A DNA stretch of 19,748 bases from Verrucomicrobiota bacterium (GTDB taxonomy: Bacteria > Verrucomicrobiota > Verrucomicrobiia > Opitutales > Opitutaceae): contig JAEYYL010000407.1 of NCBI GenBank assembly GCA_023430825.1, forward strand, positions 1 through 19,748, written 5' to 3'. This document shows positions 5,650 through 13,172 of the stretch, piece after piece; the stretch's first letter is position 1; the number at the start of each line of letters is the position of its first letter. The position numbers and the translations under genes were made by a program. The notes under the pieces are model-generated. The model searched no databases, was not told the DNA's origin, and worked only from the letters and a program-made list of their open reading frames with translations.

Positions 5650-8052
5650 ATGCTCTCCGACCTTCGCCTCTCGCTGCGCGCGCTTTCCAAATCCCGCGGT
5701 TTCGCCCTCATCGCCGTGCTCACGCTCGCCGTCGGCATCGGCACCTCCACCGCCATCTTCAGCGCACTGCGCGCGCTCGTGCTCTCCCCTTTCCAGTATC
5801 CGGAGGCCGACCGTATCGTGCATGTCTGGTCCGACGACAGCTGGCCCCTGTCACCCGCCGACGCCATCGACGTGCGCGAACAAACCACCAGCTTCAGCGC
5901 CTTTGGCGTTTACCAGCCGCAATCGGTCAACGTCGGCCACGAAAACGCCCAGTCCGTCACCGGCGTCACCGCCACCGCCGGCGTCCTGCGCGCCTTCGGC
6001 GTCCGTCCACTCCTCGGCCGCTGGCTCGAACCCGCCGACGACGAGGTCGGCGCCCCTCCCGTCGTCGTGCTCAGCCACGGCTTGTGGCGCCAGCTTTTCG
6101 CCGGCGATCCCGCCGCCATCGGCCAGCCGCTCCGGCTCAACGGCACCGATGCCACCGTCGTCGGCGTGATGCCGCCGGATTTCGAATTCGTCAGCCCCTG
6201 GCTGCGCACCGCCGACTGCCAGCTCTGGATGCCGCGCGCCTTCGACGACAAGGAGAAAACCCAACGCGACAGCCATTATCTGCTCGGCATCGCCCGGCTG
6301 CGCGACGGCGTGACGATCGCCGGCGCCGACGCCGAGGTAAAGACCCTCGGCCGGCGGCTGACCGAGCTGTATCCAAATTCCAATACACGCAAGCCCCTGC
6401 TCGTGCGTTCGCTGCACACCGAGATGACCAAGGACCTCGGCGGGCAGGTCTGGACGCTCTTCGGAGCCGTGGCGCTCGTGCTGCTCGTCGCCTGCGGCAA
6501 TGTCGCGAGCATGTTGCTCGCCCGCAGCGCCCGCCGTCAGGGCGAGTTCGCCGTGCGCGTCGCGCTCGGCGCGTCGCGCGGCGACCTGATGAAACTCGCG
6601 CTGACCGAAAGCCTCGTCCTCGCGCTCGCCGGCGCGGCGCTCGGCGTCGGCCTCGCCTTCGCCGGCGTGGAGGTGCTCCGCACGATCGCTCCCGTGACCG
6701 ACGCCCGCAAAGCCGCCATCGCCGTCGACGCCGCGGCCCTGGGTTTCGCCATCTGCGCGACGCTCGTCACCGCGCTGCTCGCCGGCCTGCCGCCAGCCTT
6801 CGCCGCGATGCGGACGTCCCTCGCCACCGTCCTGCGCAGCGACGCCCGCGGGGCCGTCGGCTCGCCCTCGCGCCACCGGATGTTGCGCAGCCTGATCGTC
6901 ATCCAGGTCGCCCTCGCCTTCGTGCTCGCGAACGGCGCGGTCCTGTTTTCGTCCAGTTACCTGAAACTCGTGGAGGAAAACCAGCTGCTCGCCACCGACT
7001 CCGTCGTGACTGCGCAAGTCGCCTTGCGCGGCCCGCGCTACAAGGAAAACGCCGACCGCGTGCGCTTCTGGTATGCGTTCACCGAGCGGCTGCAGGCGCT
7101 GCCGGGCGTCTCGCACGCGGCAATCACTTCGAAACTCCCGCTCGAAGGCGGCAGCAACACGAACGCGCTGGTGAACGACGAAACCTACGATCCCACGCAA
7201 CCGCGCATGCAGGTCGAGCGCTCCTCGGTGACCGAGGACTACTTCGCCGCGATGGGCCTGCGCCTGCTCCGCGGGCGCGGCCTGCGGCCGGAGGATCGCG
7301 AAGGCGAGATCCGCGGCGTCGTCGTGAACCAGCAACTCGTCGATCGCGCCTGGCCGGACAAGGACCCCCTCGGCGAAATCCTGCGCGGCAACACGCCCGA
7401 CAAGCCCTGGTATGTGGCGCGCGTCGTCGGCGTGGTCGAAAACGTGAAGCAATGGAGCGCCGACGCTCCCATGCAGCCGGAAATGTATCTCACGCCCGAG
7501 GGGCACTGGGGCAACACCGCGCACCTGGTCCTGCGCACCTCCCTGCCCGTTGCGCAATTCGGCCCGCTGTTGCGCCGCGAGCTCGCCGCGATCGACGGCG
7601 AACTCGCGCTGAAGGATCTGCGCACGATGCGTGCCGTCGTGGGCCGCTCCACGCAGAGCCAGCGCGCCGTCGCCGGGCTGGTGAACTTCTTCATGGCCAC
7701 CGCGCTCGGCCTCGTCGCGGTCGGGCTGTATGGCACGCTCTCGTATCATGTGCAGCAGCGCACGCGCGAGATCGGCGTGCGCATCGCCATCGGTGCACCC
7801 AAAAGCGAGATCGCCCGCCTCGTCTTCGCCCAGGGCGGACGCTGGGTCGCGGCCGGACTCGCGCTCGGCCTGGCCGGCAGCCTCGGACTTTCGTCGGCGT
7901 TGAAATCCATCGTTTACCGCATGGAAGGCATCGCCGCGCCGCCGTTGCTGCTCGCCGCGGTCACGGTGGGGCTCGCCGCCCTCGTCGCCTGCTGGCTTCC
8001 GGCCCGCCGCGCCGCCCGCCTCGACCCGCTCGAAGCGCTGCGCGCCGACTAG
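5650..8052 (+). CDS. ADOP-type orphan ABC permease (MacB/FtsX-like, duplicated)
   Basis: This 800-residue protein has two tandem MacB/FtsX-type permease units. Each has a helix (GFALIAVLTLAVGIG; MLRSLIVIQVALAFVLANG), a large extracytoplasmic MacB periplasmic core-like domain and a helical FtsX block. The cytoplasmic coupling motifs are GEFAVRVALGA near residue 298 and REIGVRIAIGA near 706. The C-terminus ends in the family-typical ARRAARLDPLEALR. The length and duplicated layout match the ADOP group (Acidobacterial duplicated orphan permeases). True to that name, no ATP-binding cassette gene lies beside it, so any ATPase partner must be elsewhere. Substrate is unknown; MacB relatives move peptides, lipoproteins or drugs, or transmit force. 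A composite hairpin follows 42 nt after the stop. Confidence 0.93.
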   Translation: MLSDLRLSLRALSKSRGFALIAVLTLAVGIGTSTAIFSALRALVLSPFQYPEADRIVHVWSDDSWPLSPADAIDVREQTTSFSAFGVYQPQSVNVGHENAQSVTGVTATAGVLRAFGVRPLLGRWLEPADDEVGAPPVVVLSHGLWRQLFAGDPAAIGQPLRLNGTDATVVGVMPPDFEFVSPWLRTADCQLWMPRAFDDKEKTQRDSHYLLGIARLRDGVTIAGADAEVKTLGRRLTELYPNSNTRKPLLVRSLHTEMTKDLGGQVWTLFGAVALVLLVACGNVASMLLARSARRQGEFAVRVALGASRGDLMKLALTESLVLALAGAALGVGLAFAGVEVLRTIAPVTDARKAAIAVDAAALGFAICATLVTALLAGLPPAFAAMRTSLATVLRSDARGAVGSPSRHRMLRSLIVIQVALAFVLANGAVLFSSSYLKLVEENQLLATDSVVTAQVALRGPRYKENADRVRFWYAFTERLQALPGVSHAAITSKLPLEGGSNTNALVNDETYDPTQPRMQVERSSVTEDYFAAMGLRLLRGRGLRPEDREGEIRGVVVNQQLVDRAWPDKDPLGEILRGNTPDKPWYVARVVGVVENVKQWSADAPMQPEMYLTPEGHWGNTAHLVLRTSLPVAQFGPLLRRELAAIDGELALKDLRTMRAVVGRSTQSQRAVAGLVNFFMATALGLVAVGLYGTLSYHVQQRTREIGVRIAIGAPKSEIARLVFAQGGRWVAAGLALGLAGSLGLSSALKSIVYRMEGIAAPPLLLAAVTVGLAALVACWLPARRAARLDPLEALRAD

Positions 8053-8093
8053 CGTAGCCCGCCGTAAACGCCGCAACTTATATTCAGTGGGTA

Positions 8094-8167
8094 GGGACGC
8101 CTCTCCGAGGCGTCCGAAAGCGATCGCAGCTCCAGCTGTGATCGCGGGCGGCTCGGAGAGCCGTCCC
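8094..8167. repeat. Composite palindromic repeat, copy 3 (long nested hairpin)
   Basis: Left arm 8094-8131 and right arm 8134-8167 pair at 30 of 34 positions, with one 4-nt bulge (GAAA) and a 2-nt loop. Each arm also contains its own short palindrome: 8095-8115 (arms GGACGCCTC and GAGGCGTCC) and about 8146-8166. It follows the permease and probably ends or stabilises its message. Confidence 0.85.
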
Positions 8168-8266
8168 GACCAGCCACACGGAATGTTCGAGCGCACCGGC
8201 CTCGTTTTCGTCCAGCCACCGCCGAACGAACCGGCGTTTCCGCGGTCTGGGGCTCCGTCCCGCTTC

Positions 8267-9499
8267 ATGGATCTCCGCACCGGAAAACCGTTCTGGGTTT
8301 CTCAACCCACCGCGGCGTTGCGCCGCCGCCGCCTGCGTCGCGATCTCGCGTGCGACGTCGCGATCGTCGGCGCCGGCATCACCGGCGCACTCGTCGCCCA
8401 TCAACTGCTCGAAGCCGGCCTGCGCGTCGTCGTCCTCGACAAACGTCCGCCCGGCTTCGGCAGCACCGCCGCCAGCACCGGCCTGCTCCTTTATCAGACC
8501 GACACCTCGATCGCCGACCTCACGCGGCTCCACCACCGCCGCGTGGCGCGGCGCGTTTACGCACTCGGCCGAAAGGCCATCCGCGACCTCGGCGCCCTCA
8601 TTCGCGGTCTCGACCTCGATTGCGGATGGGACCCGCGTCGCACCCTCTACGTCGCCAGCAACCGCCGCGACGCCGCCGAGTTGCGCCGCGAGGCGAAACG
8701 CGCCGCCCAAATCGGCTTCCCCGCCGAGGCCTTGTCCGCGACAGCGCTGCGCGAGCGTTACGAACTCGACGCCCCCGGCGCGCTGACCGCTCCCGGCTCC
8801 GCGCAGGTCAACGCCCTCGCCCTCACCCGCGGCGTGCTCGCCCGCTGCCTGCGCGACCGTCGCTTCCAGCTGTTTCAACCCGCGCGCGTCCGCTCGCTCC
8901 GCGACACCTCCGACGGCGTCACGCTCTTGGCCGCCGACGGCCCGCGCGTGCGCGCGCGCCACGTCATCGTCGCCGCCGGCTACGAGTCGCGGCAGTTCGT
9001 CACGAGCAAACTGATCAAGCTCCACTCGACCTACGTGATCGCCAGCCGGCCGTTTCCGCCCGCCGATCTTGCCCCGGTGCGCGCCCTCATGTGGGAGACC
9101 GCGCGGCCGTATTTTTATCTGCGCACGACCGCGGATCACCGCATCGTCTTCGGCGGCGAGGACGAACCGTTCGCCCATCCCAGCCGGCGCGACCGCCAGC
9201 TCCGCGCGAAAACCCGCCGGCTCGAAGCGCGCTTCGCCGAGCTTTTCCCGCGACTCGCGTTTCGCGCCGACTACGCGTGGACCGGCACGTTCGCCGAAAC
9301 CACCGACGGCCTGCCGTGCATCGGGCCCGCGGCGCCCGGTTCACGCATTCTCTACGCCCTCGGCTACGGCGGAAACGGTATCACGTTCAGTCAGATCGCG
9401 GCGCGCCTGCTGCGCGACGCCTGCCTGGGGAAACCCAACCCCGACGCCGCGTTGTTTACCTTCGATCGGCTCGAAAAAAATCCCCGCCGTTCCCGCTGA
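8267..9499 (+). CDS. FAD-dependent oxidoreductase, DAO family
   Basis: This 410-residue flavoprotein has the Rossmann dinucleotide motif GAGITG at residues 35-40, ending in the ribose-binding acidic residue (VVVLDKR). It also has the C-terminal DAO block W-T-G-x3-E-T-x-D-G-L-P-x-I-G followed by GYGGNGITF. The fold and motifs are those of amine/amino-acid oxidases such as the glycine oxidase and gamma-glutamylputrescine oxidase relatives. The substrate cannot be read from the sequence. The ATG at 8267 is chosen because the 60 residues upstream overlap the palindromic repeat and show no conserved character; an ATG at 8183 is possible. No clear ribosome site was seen. It is a paralogue of the FAD-Rieske protein at 11477-12991 but lacks the Rieske domain. 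It converges with the SDR gene 14 bp away. Confidence 0.9.
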   Translation: MDLRTGKPFWVSQPTAALRRRRLRRDLACDVAIVGAGITGALVAHQLLEAGLRVVVLDKRPPGFGSTAASTGLLLYQTDTSIADLTRLHHRRVARRVYALGRKAIRDLGALIRGLDLDCGWDPRRTLYVASNRRDAAELRREAKRAAQIGFPAEALSATALRERYELDAPGALTAPGSAQVNALALTRGVLARCLRDRRFQLFQPARVRSLRDTSDGVTLLAADGPRVRARHVIVAAGYESRQFVTSKLIKLHSTYVIASRPFPPADLAPVRALMWETARPYFYLRTTADHRIVFGGEDEPFAHPSRRDRQLRAKTRRLEARFAELFPRLAFRADYAWTGTFAETTDGLPCIGPAAPGSRILYALGYGGNGITFSQIAARLLRDACLGKPNPDAALFTFDRLEKNPRRSR

Positions 9500-9513
9500 C
9501 GGCGCCCTGCGGT

Positions 9514-10590
9514 TCACACGCCCCAGCCGCCAAACGCGAAGTCGCCCTTCGCCGACCGCCGTTCGCTCGCCGTCGCCCGACGGGGCAGCCCCGCGACCGC
9601 GAGGGCCGCGCCCACTCCCGCCAGCCCCGCCCACGCGAGCGTGCGAGCCCCCGTCCTGTGGCGCGCAGACGAACCATTCTCACCGCTGCGCGGCGACATC
9701 CGCCCCTCGGAAGGCGCGAACAAATTTCCGGCGGTTCGCTCCGACGCCGGAGCGCGCCGCAAATACGAACGAAACAGCGCGCCGGTGACGCGTTCGACCG
9801 TCGCCGGCGCGGCGCCGTAGCCGTTTTTCGCGAGCCGCGCCGGCCAGCCGACGCAGGTTTCCGGCCGCGGATGCAACGCAAGCCGCACCATCGCCGCTGC
9901 GACTGTCTCCGGCGCGAATCTCGGCCACACCGATTTTAACTCCACCCCGGAAACGTTCGCCCCGTGCTCGAACCCGGGCGTGTCGATCACCGAAGGAAAC
10001 AGCGAGCACAGCCGGATGCCCGGCACGTCGGCGACTTCCTGCCTCAGCGCCGCCATGAACCCGCGCAGCCCGAACTTCCCCGCCGTGTAAGCCGCCGCGA
10101 ACGGCACCGGCGCGAAGCCGCCGAGCGAGATGTTCGTGATCATCGTGCCGCGGCGTTGCTCCAGAAAATACGGCAGCACCGCCGCCGCAGCGTTCATCGT
10201 GCCGAACAGATTCGTCTCCACGACCCGCCGGTGCAGCTCGATGCCCGCGTGCGTGAACGGCCCGAAAATCCCCACGCCCGCGTTGTTGATCCACACATCG
10301 ATCCGGCCAAACGCCTCAGCGGCTACGCGCGCCAACGCCTCGACGGCGCCGGCCTCGGCGACATCCGTGCGCTGCACCAGCGCATGCGCGCCGCGTTGCG
10401 CACACTCGGCCGCGACCGCGTGCAGCGCGTCCTCATTGCGCGCAGCGAGCACCAGCCGCGCGCCCGCCCTGGCAAACGCCCGCGCCGCGGCCCGCCCGAT
10501 TCCGCTCGACGCACCGGTGATCACCACCACCTGCCCGCGCAGCCCCCGCGGCGAGCGGCGGTCTGCGATCCAGCTTTGTTCGTTGTCCAT
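9514..10590 (-). CDS. Short-chain dehydrogenase/reductase with C-terminal membrane tail
   Basis: This is a 358-residue NAD(P)-dependent oxidoreductase. Classical SDR features are TGASSGIG (residues 25-32), NNAG (102-105) and catalytic S155, Y168 and K172 (YTAGK). A basic AAR after the second strand (R51) suggests NADP preference. The usual SDR domain ends near residue 260. The extra 100 residues include a conserved-looking linker and a hydrophobic segment (about 315-338, LAWAGLAGVGAALAVAGL), so the enzyme is likely membrane-attached. The start at 10590 is supported by AGGA 6 nt before it; the longer in-frame start at 10668 adds a charged low-complexity leader. It lies 96 bp downstream of the ExoD-like gene on the same strand. 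The substrate is unknown. Confidence 0.92.
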   Translation of the reverse strand: MDNEQSWIADRRSPRGLRGQVVVITGASSGIGRAAARAFARAGARLVLAARNEDALHAVAAECAQRGAHALVQRTDVAEAGAVEALARVAAEAFGRIDVWINNAGVGIFGPFTHAGIELHRRVVETNLFGTMNAAAAVLPYFLEQRRGTMITNISLGGFAPVPFAAAYTAGKFGLRGFMAALRQEVADVPGIRLCSLFPSVIDTPGFEHGANVSGVELKSVWPRFAPETVAAAMVRLALHPRPETCVGWPARLAKNGYGAAPATVERVTGALFRSYLRRAPASERTAGNLFAPSEGRMSPRSGENGSSARHRTGARTLAWAGLAGVGAALAVAGLPRRATASERRSAKGDFAFGGWGV

Positions 10591-10686
10591 CGCCCATCCT
10601 ACACCGGCGCGGTCCCCGCGTCCTTCGGAGTCCCGCCGATTCCGCGGTGGGAAATTTTTCCCGGGCAATCTCCCCGCCTGCGCGTT

Positions 10687-11286
10687 TCAGCCCAGCGACA
10701 ACGCCGCCACCACCGCCGCCAGCCCCGTGAACAGCAGCGCGCCGATCGCCATCAGCCCGTCCCGGGCGATCAACGCCAGCCCGAAGCCCGACAACGCCGC
10801 GCCCGCCGTGCTCGCGGCGAACGGCACGATCTCGAGCGGAGGCATCGTCACCGCGATCAACGCACACAGCACCGCGATCCCATGCGTCGCCGGCCCCTGT
10901 GTCAGCACGGTCAGCCGCTCCCGCAGAACCCGGTCCACCCACCGCGCCGGCGGACGCATGAACCGCACCGCTTTCTCCAGCTTGTCCCGTCCCAGCGATC
11001 GCCGCAGCACCCAGCGCGGCACCCAGAAATGCTCCCGTTTCATCAACAGCTGGCCCGTAATCAGCACCACCATGCAGCCCAGCGTCGTCGGTATCCCCGG
11101 AATACCGCTGAGCGGCGAAACCGCGATGATCCCCGCCAACAATAGCAACGGCCCGAACGACCGCCGCCCCACGGCCTCGAGCATCTGTCCCAAGTTCACC
11201 GTTTCGCGCTCCTCCGCCGCGTCCGCGATGCGATCGAGCACTTCTTCCAGACAGGTCGGCTCGGCGCGCGGCGATCGTTGCGGCAT
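10687..11286 (-). CDS. ExoD-family membrane protein
   Basis: This 199-residue protein has a short soluble N-terminus (EEVLDRIADAAEERETVNLGQMLEAVGRRSFG) followed by hydrophobic segments. The ExoD-type signature GRRSFGPLLLLAGIIAVSPLSGIPGIPT is present in two adjoining pieces near residues 40-67. In Sinorhizobium, ExoD is linked to exopolysaccharide production and alkaline tolerance, but its biochemical activity is not defined. The ATG at 11286 gives the usual family length of about 200; an in-frame extension to 11484 would run across the promoter region of the divergent FAD-Rieske gene and is rejected. No clear ribosome site was seen. No other exopolysaccharide gene is nearby, so the family name should not be read as a pathway assignment. 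Confidence 0.85.
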   Translation of the reverse strand: MPQRSPRAEPTCLEEVLDRIADAAEERETVNLGQMLEAVGRRSFGPLLLLAGIIAVSPLSGIPGIPTTLGCMVVLITGQLLMKREHFWVPRWVLRRSLGRDKLEKAVRFMRPPARWVDRVLRERLTVLTQGPATHGIAVLCALIAVTMPPLEIVPFAASTAGAALSGFGLALIARDGLMAIGALLFTGLAAVVAALSLG

Positions 11287-11476
11287 CGAGCGGCAGACCG
11301 CGCGGAAATCGGGAGGATTCCCCGGGCCGACGCTGCGCCGTTTGCCTCCCGGGTCATGGGGAACTCTCCCGGTTGTGCGCGCTTGAATCTCCTCCGCCCG
11401 GCGGAAGCTGTTCCCTCCATGACGACAGCCCGGTCTTCCCGGCGAACGTCGGTGCGGAACCCCGGTCCATCGCCGC

Positions 11477-12991
11477 ATGGACACCTCTTCTTACTGGATC
11501 GAGTCCGCCCCGCTGCCTTCCTTCCCCCAGCTCGATCGCAACCTCGAGGTCGACGTGATCGTGGTCGGCGGCGGCATCACCGGCATCACCGCCGCCTACC
11601 TCGCTAAGCAGGCAGGCAAGACCGTCGCGCTCGTCGAGCGCGGACGTTGTGCTTCCGTGGATACAGGCCACACCACGGCTCACCTCACCGCGGTCACCGA
11701 CATCCGCCTCCAGGAGATCGCGCGCAACTTCAACCGCGATGCGGCCCGCGCCACCTGGCACGCCGGCATGGCCGCGATCGACCAGATCGTCCAAAACATC
11801 CGCCGCGAAGACATCGCCTGCGACTTCCACTGGGTGCCCGGCTATCTCCACGCGCCGCTGCACGACCCCGATCCGAAATTGATCGAAGAGATCGAGCAGG
11901 AAGCGCACGCCGCGCGCGACCTCGGCATTCGCGCCGAGTTGCTGTCGCGCGTGCCGCTCTTCGACGTGCCCGGCGTGAAGTTCTCGCATCAGGCGATCTT
12001 TCACCCGCGCAAATATCTCCGCGCCTTGCTCGAGACGATTCCCGGAGAAGGTTCGCACGTCTTCGAAGAAACGAACGCCGACGAAATCGCGAGCGACCCG
12101 GCCGCCGTGAAAAGCGGCGACTTCCGAATCAACGGCCAGTATCTCGTCCTCGCCACGCACACGCCGCTGCAGGGCGCGACCGGCACGCTGAGCGCCCTGC
12201 TGTTTCAAACGAAACTTTCGCTCTACACCTCCTACGCGATCGGCGGGAAAATCCCGAAGGGCCGCCTGCCCGTCGCATGTTTCTGGGACAACAACGAACC
12301 CTACGATTATCTCCGCGTCGAACCGCACGACGATCACGACTACGTCATTTTCGGCGGCGAGGATCACAAGACCGGCCAGCAAACCGACACGACGCTGCCG
12401 TATCGAAAACTCGAGGACCGCCTGCGCGGCTACGTGCCGGACATCGTCATCGATCACCGCTGGTCGGGTCAGGTCATCGAGACCAACGACGGCCTGCCCT
12501 TCATCGGCGAAACGGCCGAGCGGCAGTTTGCCGCGACCGGTTTCGCCGGCAACGGCATGACGTTCGGCACGCTGAGCGCGATGATGGCCGTCGACAAGCT
12601 GCTGGACCGCGAGAACCCGTGGGCCGATCTCTTCGACATTCATCGCAAGAAACTCCTCGGCGGCACGTGGACGTATCTCGTCGAAAACAAGGACTACCCG
12701 TATCATCTCGTGCGCGACTGGCTCGCGCGCGGCGAAGGCGACTCCGTCGACCAGCTCGCGAACGGCGAAGGCAAAATCCTGCAGCTCGACGGGAAAAAGG
12801 TCGCCGCCTTCCGCGACACCGAGGGTCGGGTCAGCCTCTGTTCACCGGTGTGTCCGCATCTGCAATGCATCGTGGACTGGAACAACGCGGAGAAAACCTG
12901 GGATTGCCCCTGTCACGGCTCGCGTTTCCAACCCACCGGCGAAGTCATCTCCGGCCCCGCCGAGTCGCCGCTGGAAAAATTGGAGCGATAG
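11477..12991 (+). CDS. FAD-dependent oxidoreductase with C-terminal Rieske [2Fe-2S] domain
   Basis: This 504-residue fusion starts with a DAO-type flavoprotein (GGGITG at residues 31-36; W-S-G-x3-E-T-N-D-G-L-P-x-I-G block; FAGNGMTF). It ends in a Rieske domain at about 415-504. The cluster ligands are complete: C459 and H461 (CPH) and C477 and H480 (CPCH), followed by GSRF. Electrons taken by FAD could leave through the iron-sulfur cluster to an external acceptor instead of oxygen; this is an inference. There is no signal peptide. The family is known in bacteria (YhfW-like) but its substrates are poorly defined. It is divergent from the ExoD-like gene across about 190 bp and is a paralogue of the 8267-9499 enzyme, which has no Rieske part. 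Confidence 0.94.
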   Translation: MDTSSYWIESAPLPSFPQLDRNLEVDVIVVGGGITGITAAYLAKQAGKTVALVERGRCASVDTGHTTAHLTAVTDIRLQEIARNFNRDAARATWHAGMAAIDQIVQNIRREDIACDFHWVPGYLHAPLHDPDPKLIEEIEQEAHAARDLGIRAELLSRVPLFDVPGVKFSHQAIFHPRKYLRALLETIPGEGSHVFEETNADEIASDPAAVKSGDFRINGQYLVLATHTPLQGATGTLSALLFQTKLSLYTSYAIGGKIPKGRLPVACFWDNNEPYDYLRVEPHDDHDYVIFGGEDHKTGQQTDTTLPYRKLEDRLRGYVPDIVIDHRWSGQVIETNDGLPFIGETAERQFAATGFAGNGMTFGTLSAMMAVDKLLDRENPWADLFDIHRKKLLGGTWTYLVENKDYPYHLVRDWLARGEGDSVDQLANGEGKILQLDGKKVAAFRDTEGRVSLCSPVCPHLQCIVDWNNAEKTWDCPCHGSRFQPTGEVISGPAESPLEKLER

Positions 12992-13007
12992 CCCGGCGGG
13001 CATCATC

Positions 13008-13084
13008 GCTGGGGGTGGGACTGCCTGCAGGCGATGTTGATCGTTCGTCCTCCACGTTCGCCTGCCAGCAGGCCCCGACCCCCC
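13008..13084. repeat. Imperfect inverted repeat between convergent genes
   Basis: The left arm (13008-13034, ending GCAGGCGA) and right arm (13058-13084, starting TCGCCTGC) pair perfectly over the inner 8 bp and imperfectly further out, with a 23-nt loop. Lying between two converging genes, it may act as a two-way terminator, but no T-run is adjacent. Confidence 0.4.
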
Positions 13085-13172
13085 GAGTCGAAACCGATGC
13101 GTCTCGAATCCTCGCGGGGAAGAGCGCGACCGGGTCCGGCCGCGCTCGGTTCGCCGCGTATCCGCTTCAGCG

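Noticed and set aside
8087..8266. N-terminal extension of the FAD oxidoreductase frame
   Set aside because: It translates the composite palindrome and a Pro/Arg-rich stretch. Conserved flavoprotein sequence begins only after the ATG at 8267.
5851..8280. Long minus-strand open frame (809 codons) opposite the permease
   Set aside because: It is a composition shadow of the permease gene and also runs through the palindromic repeat at 8094-8167.
10649..10662. Palindrome GGGAAATTTTTCCC between the ExoD-like and SDR genes
   Set aside because: The stem is short and no T-run follows on the coding strand. It may be chance or a weak operator.
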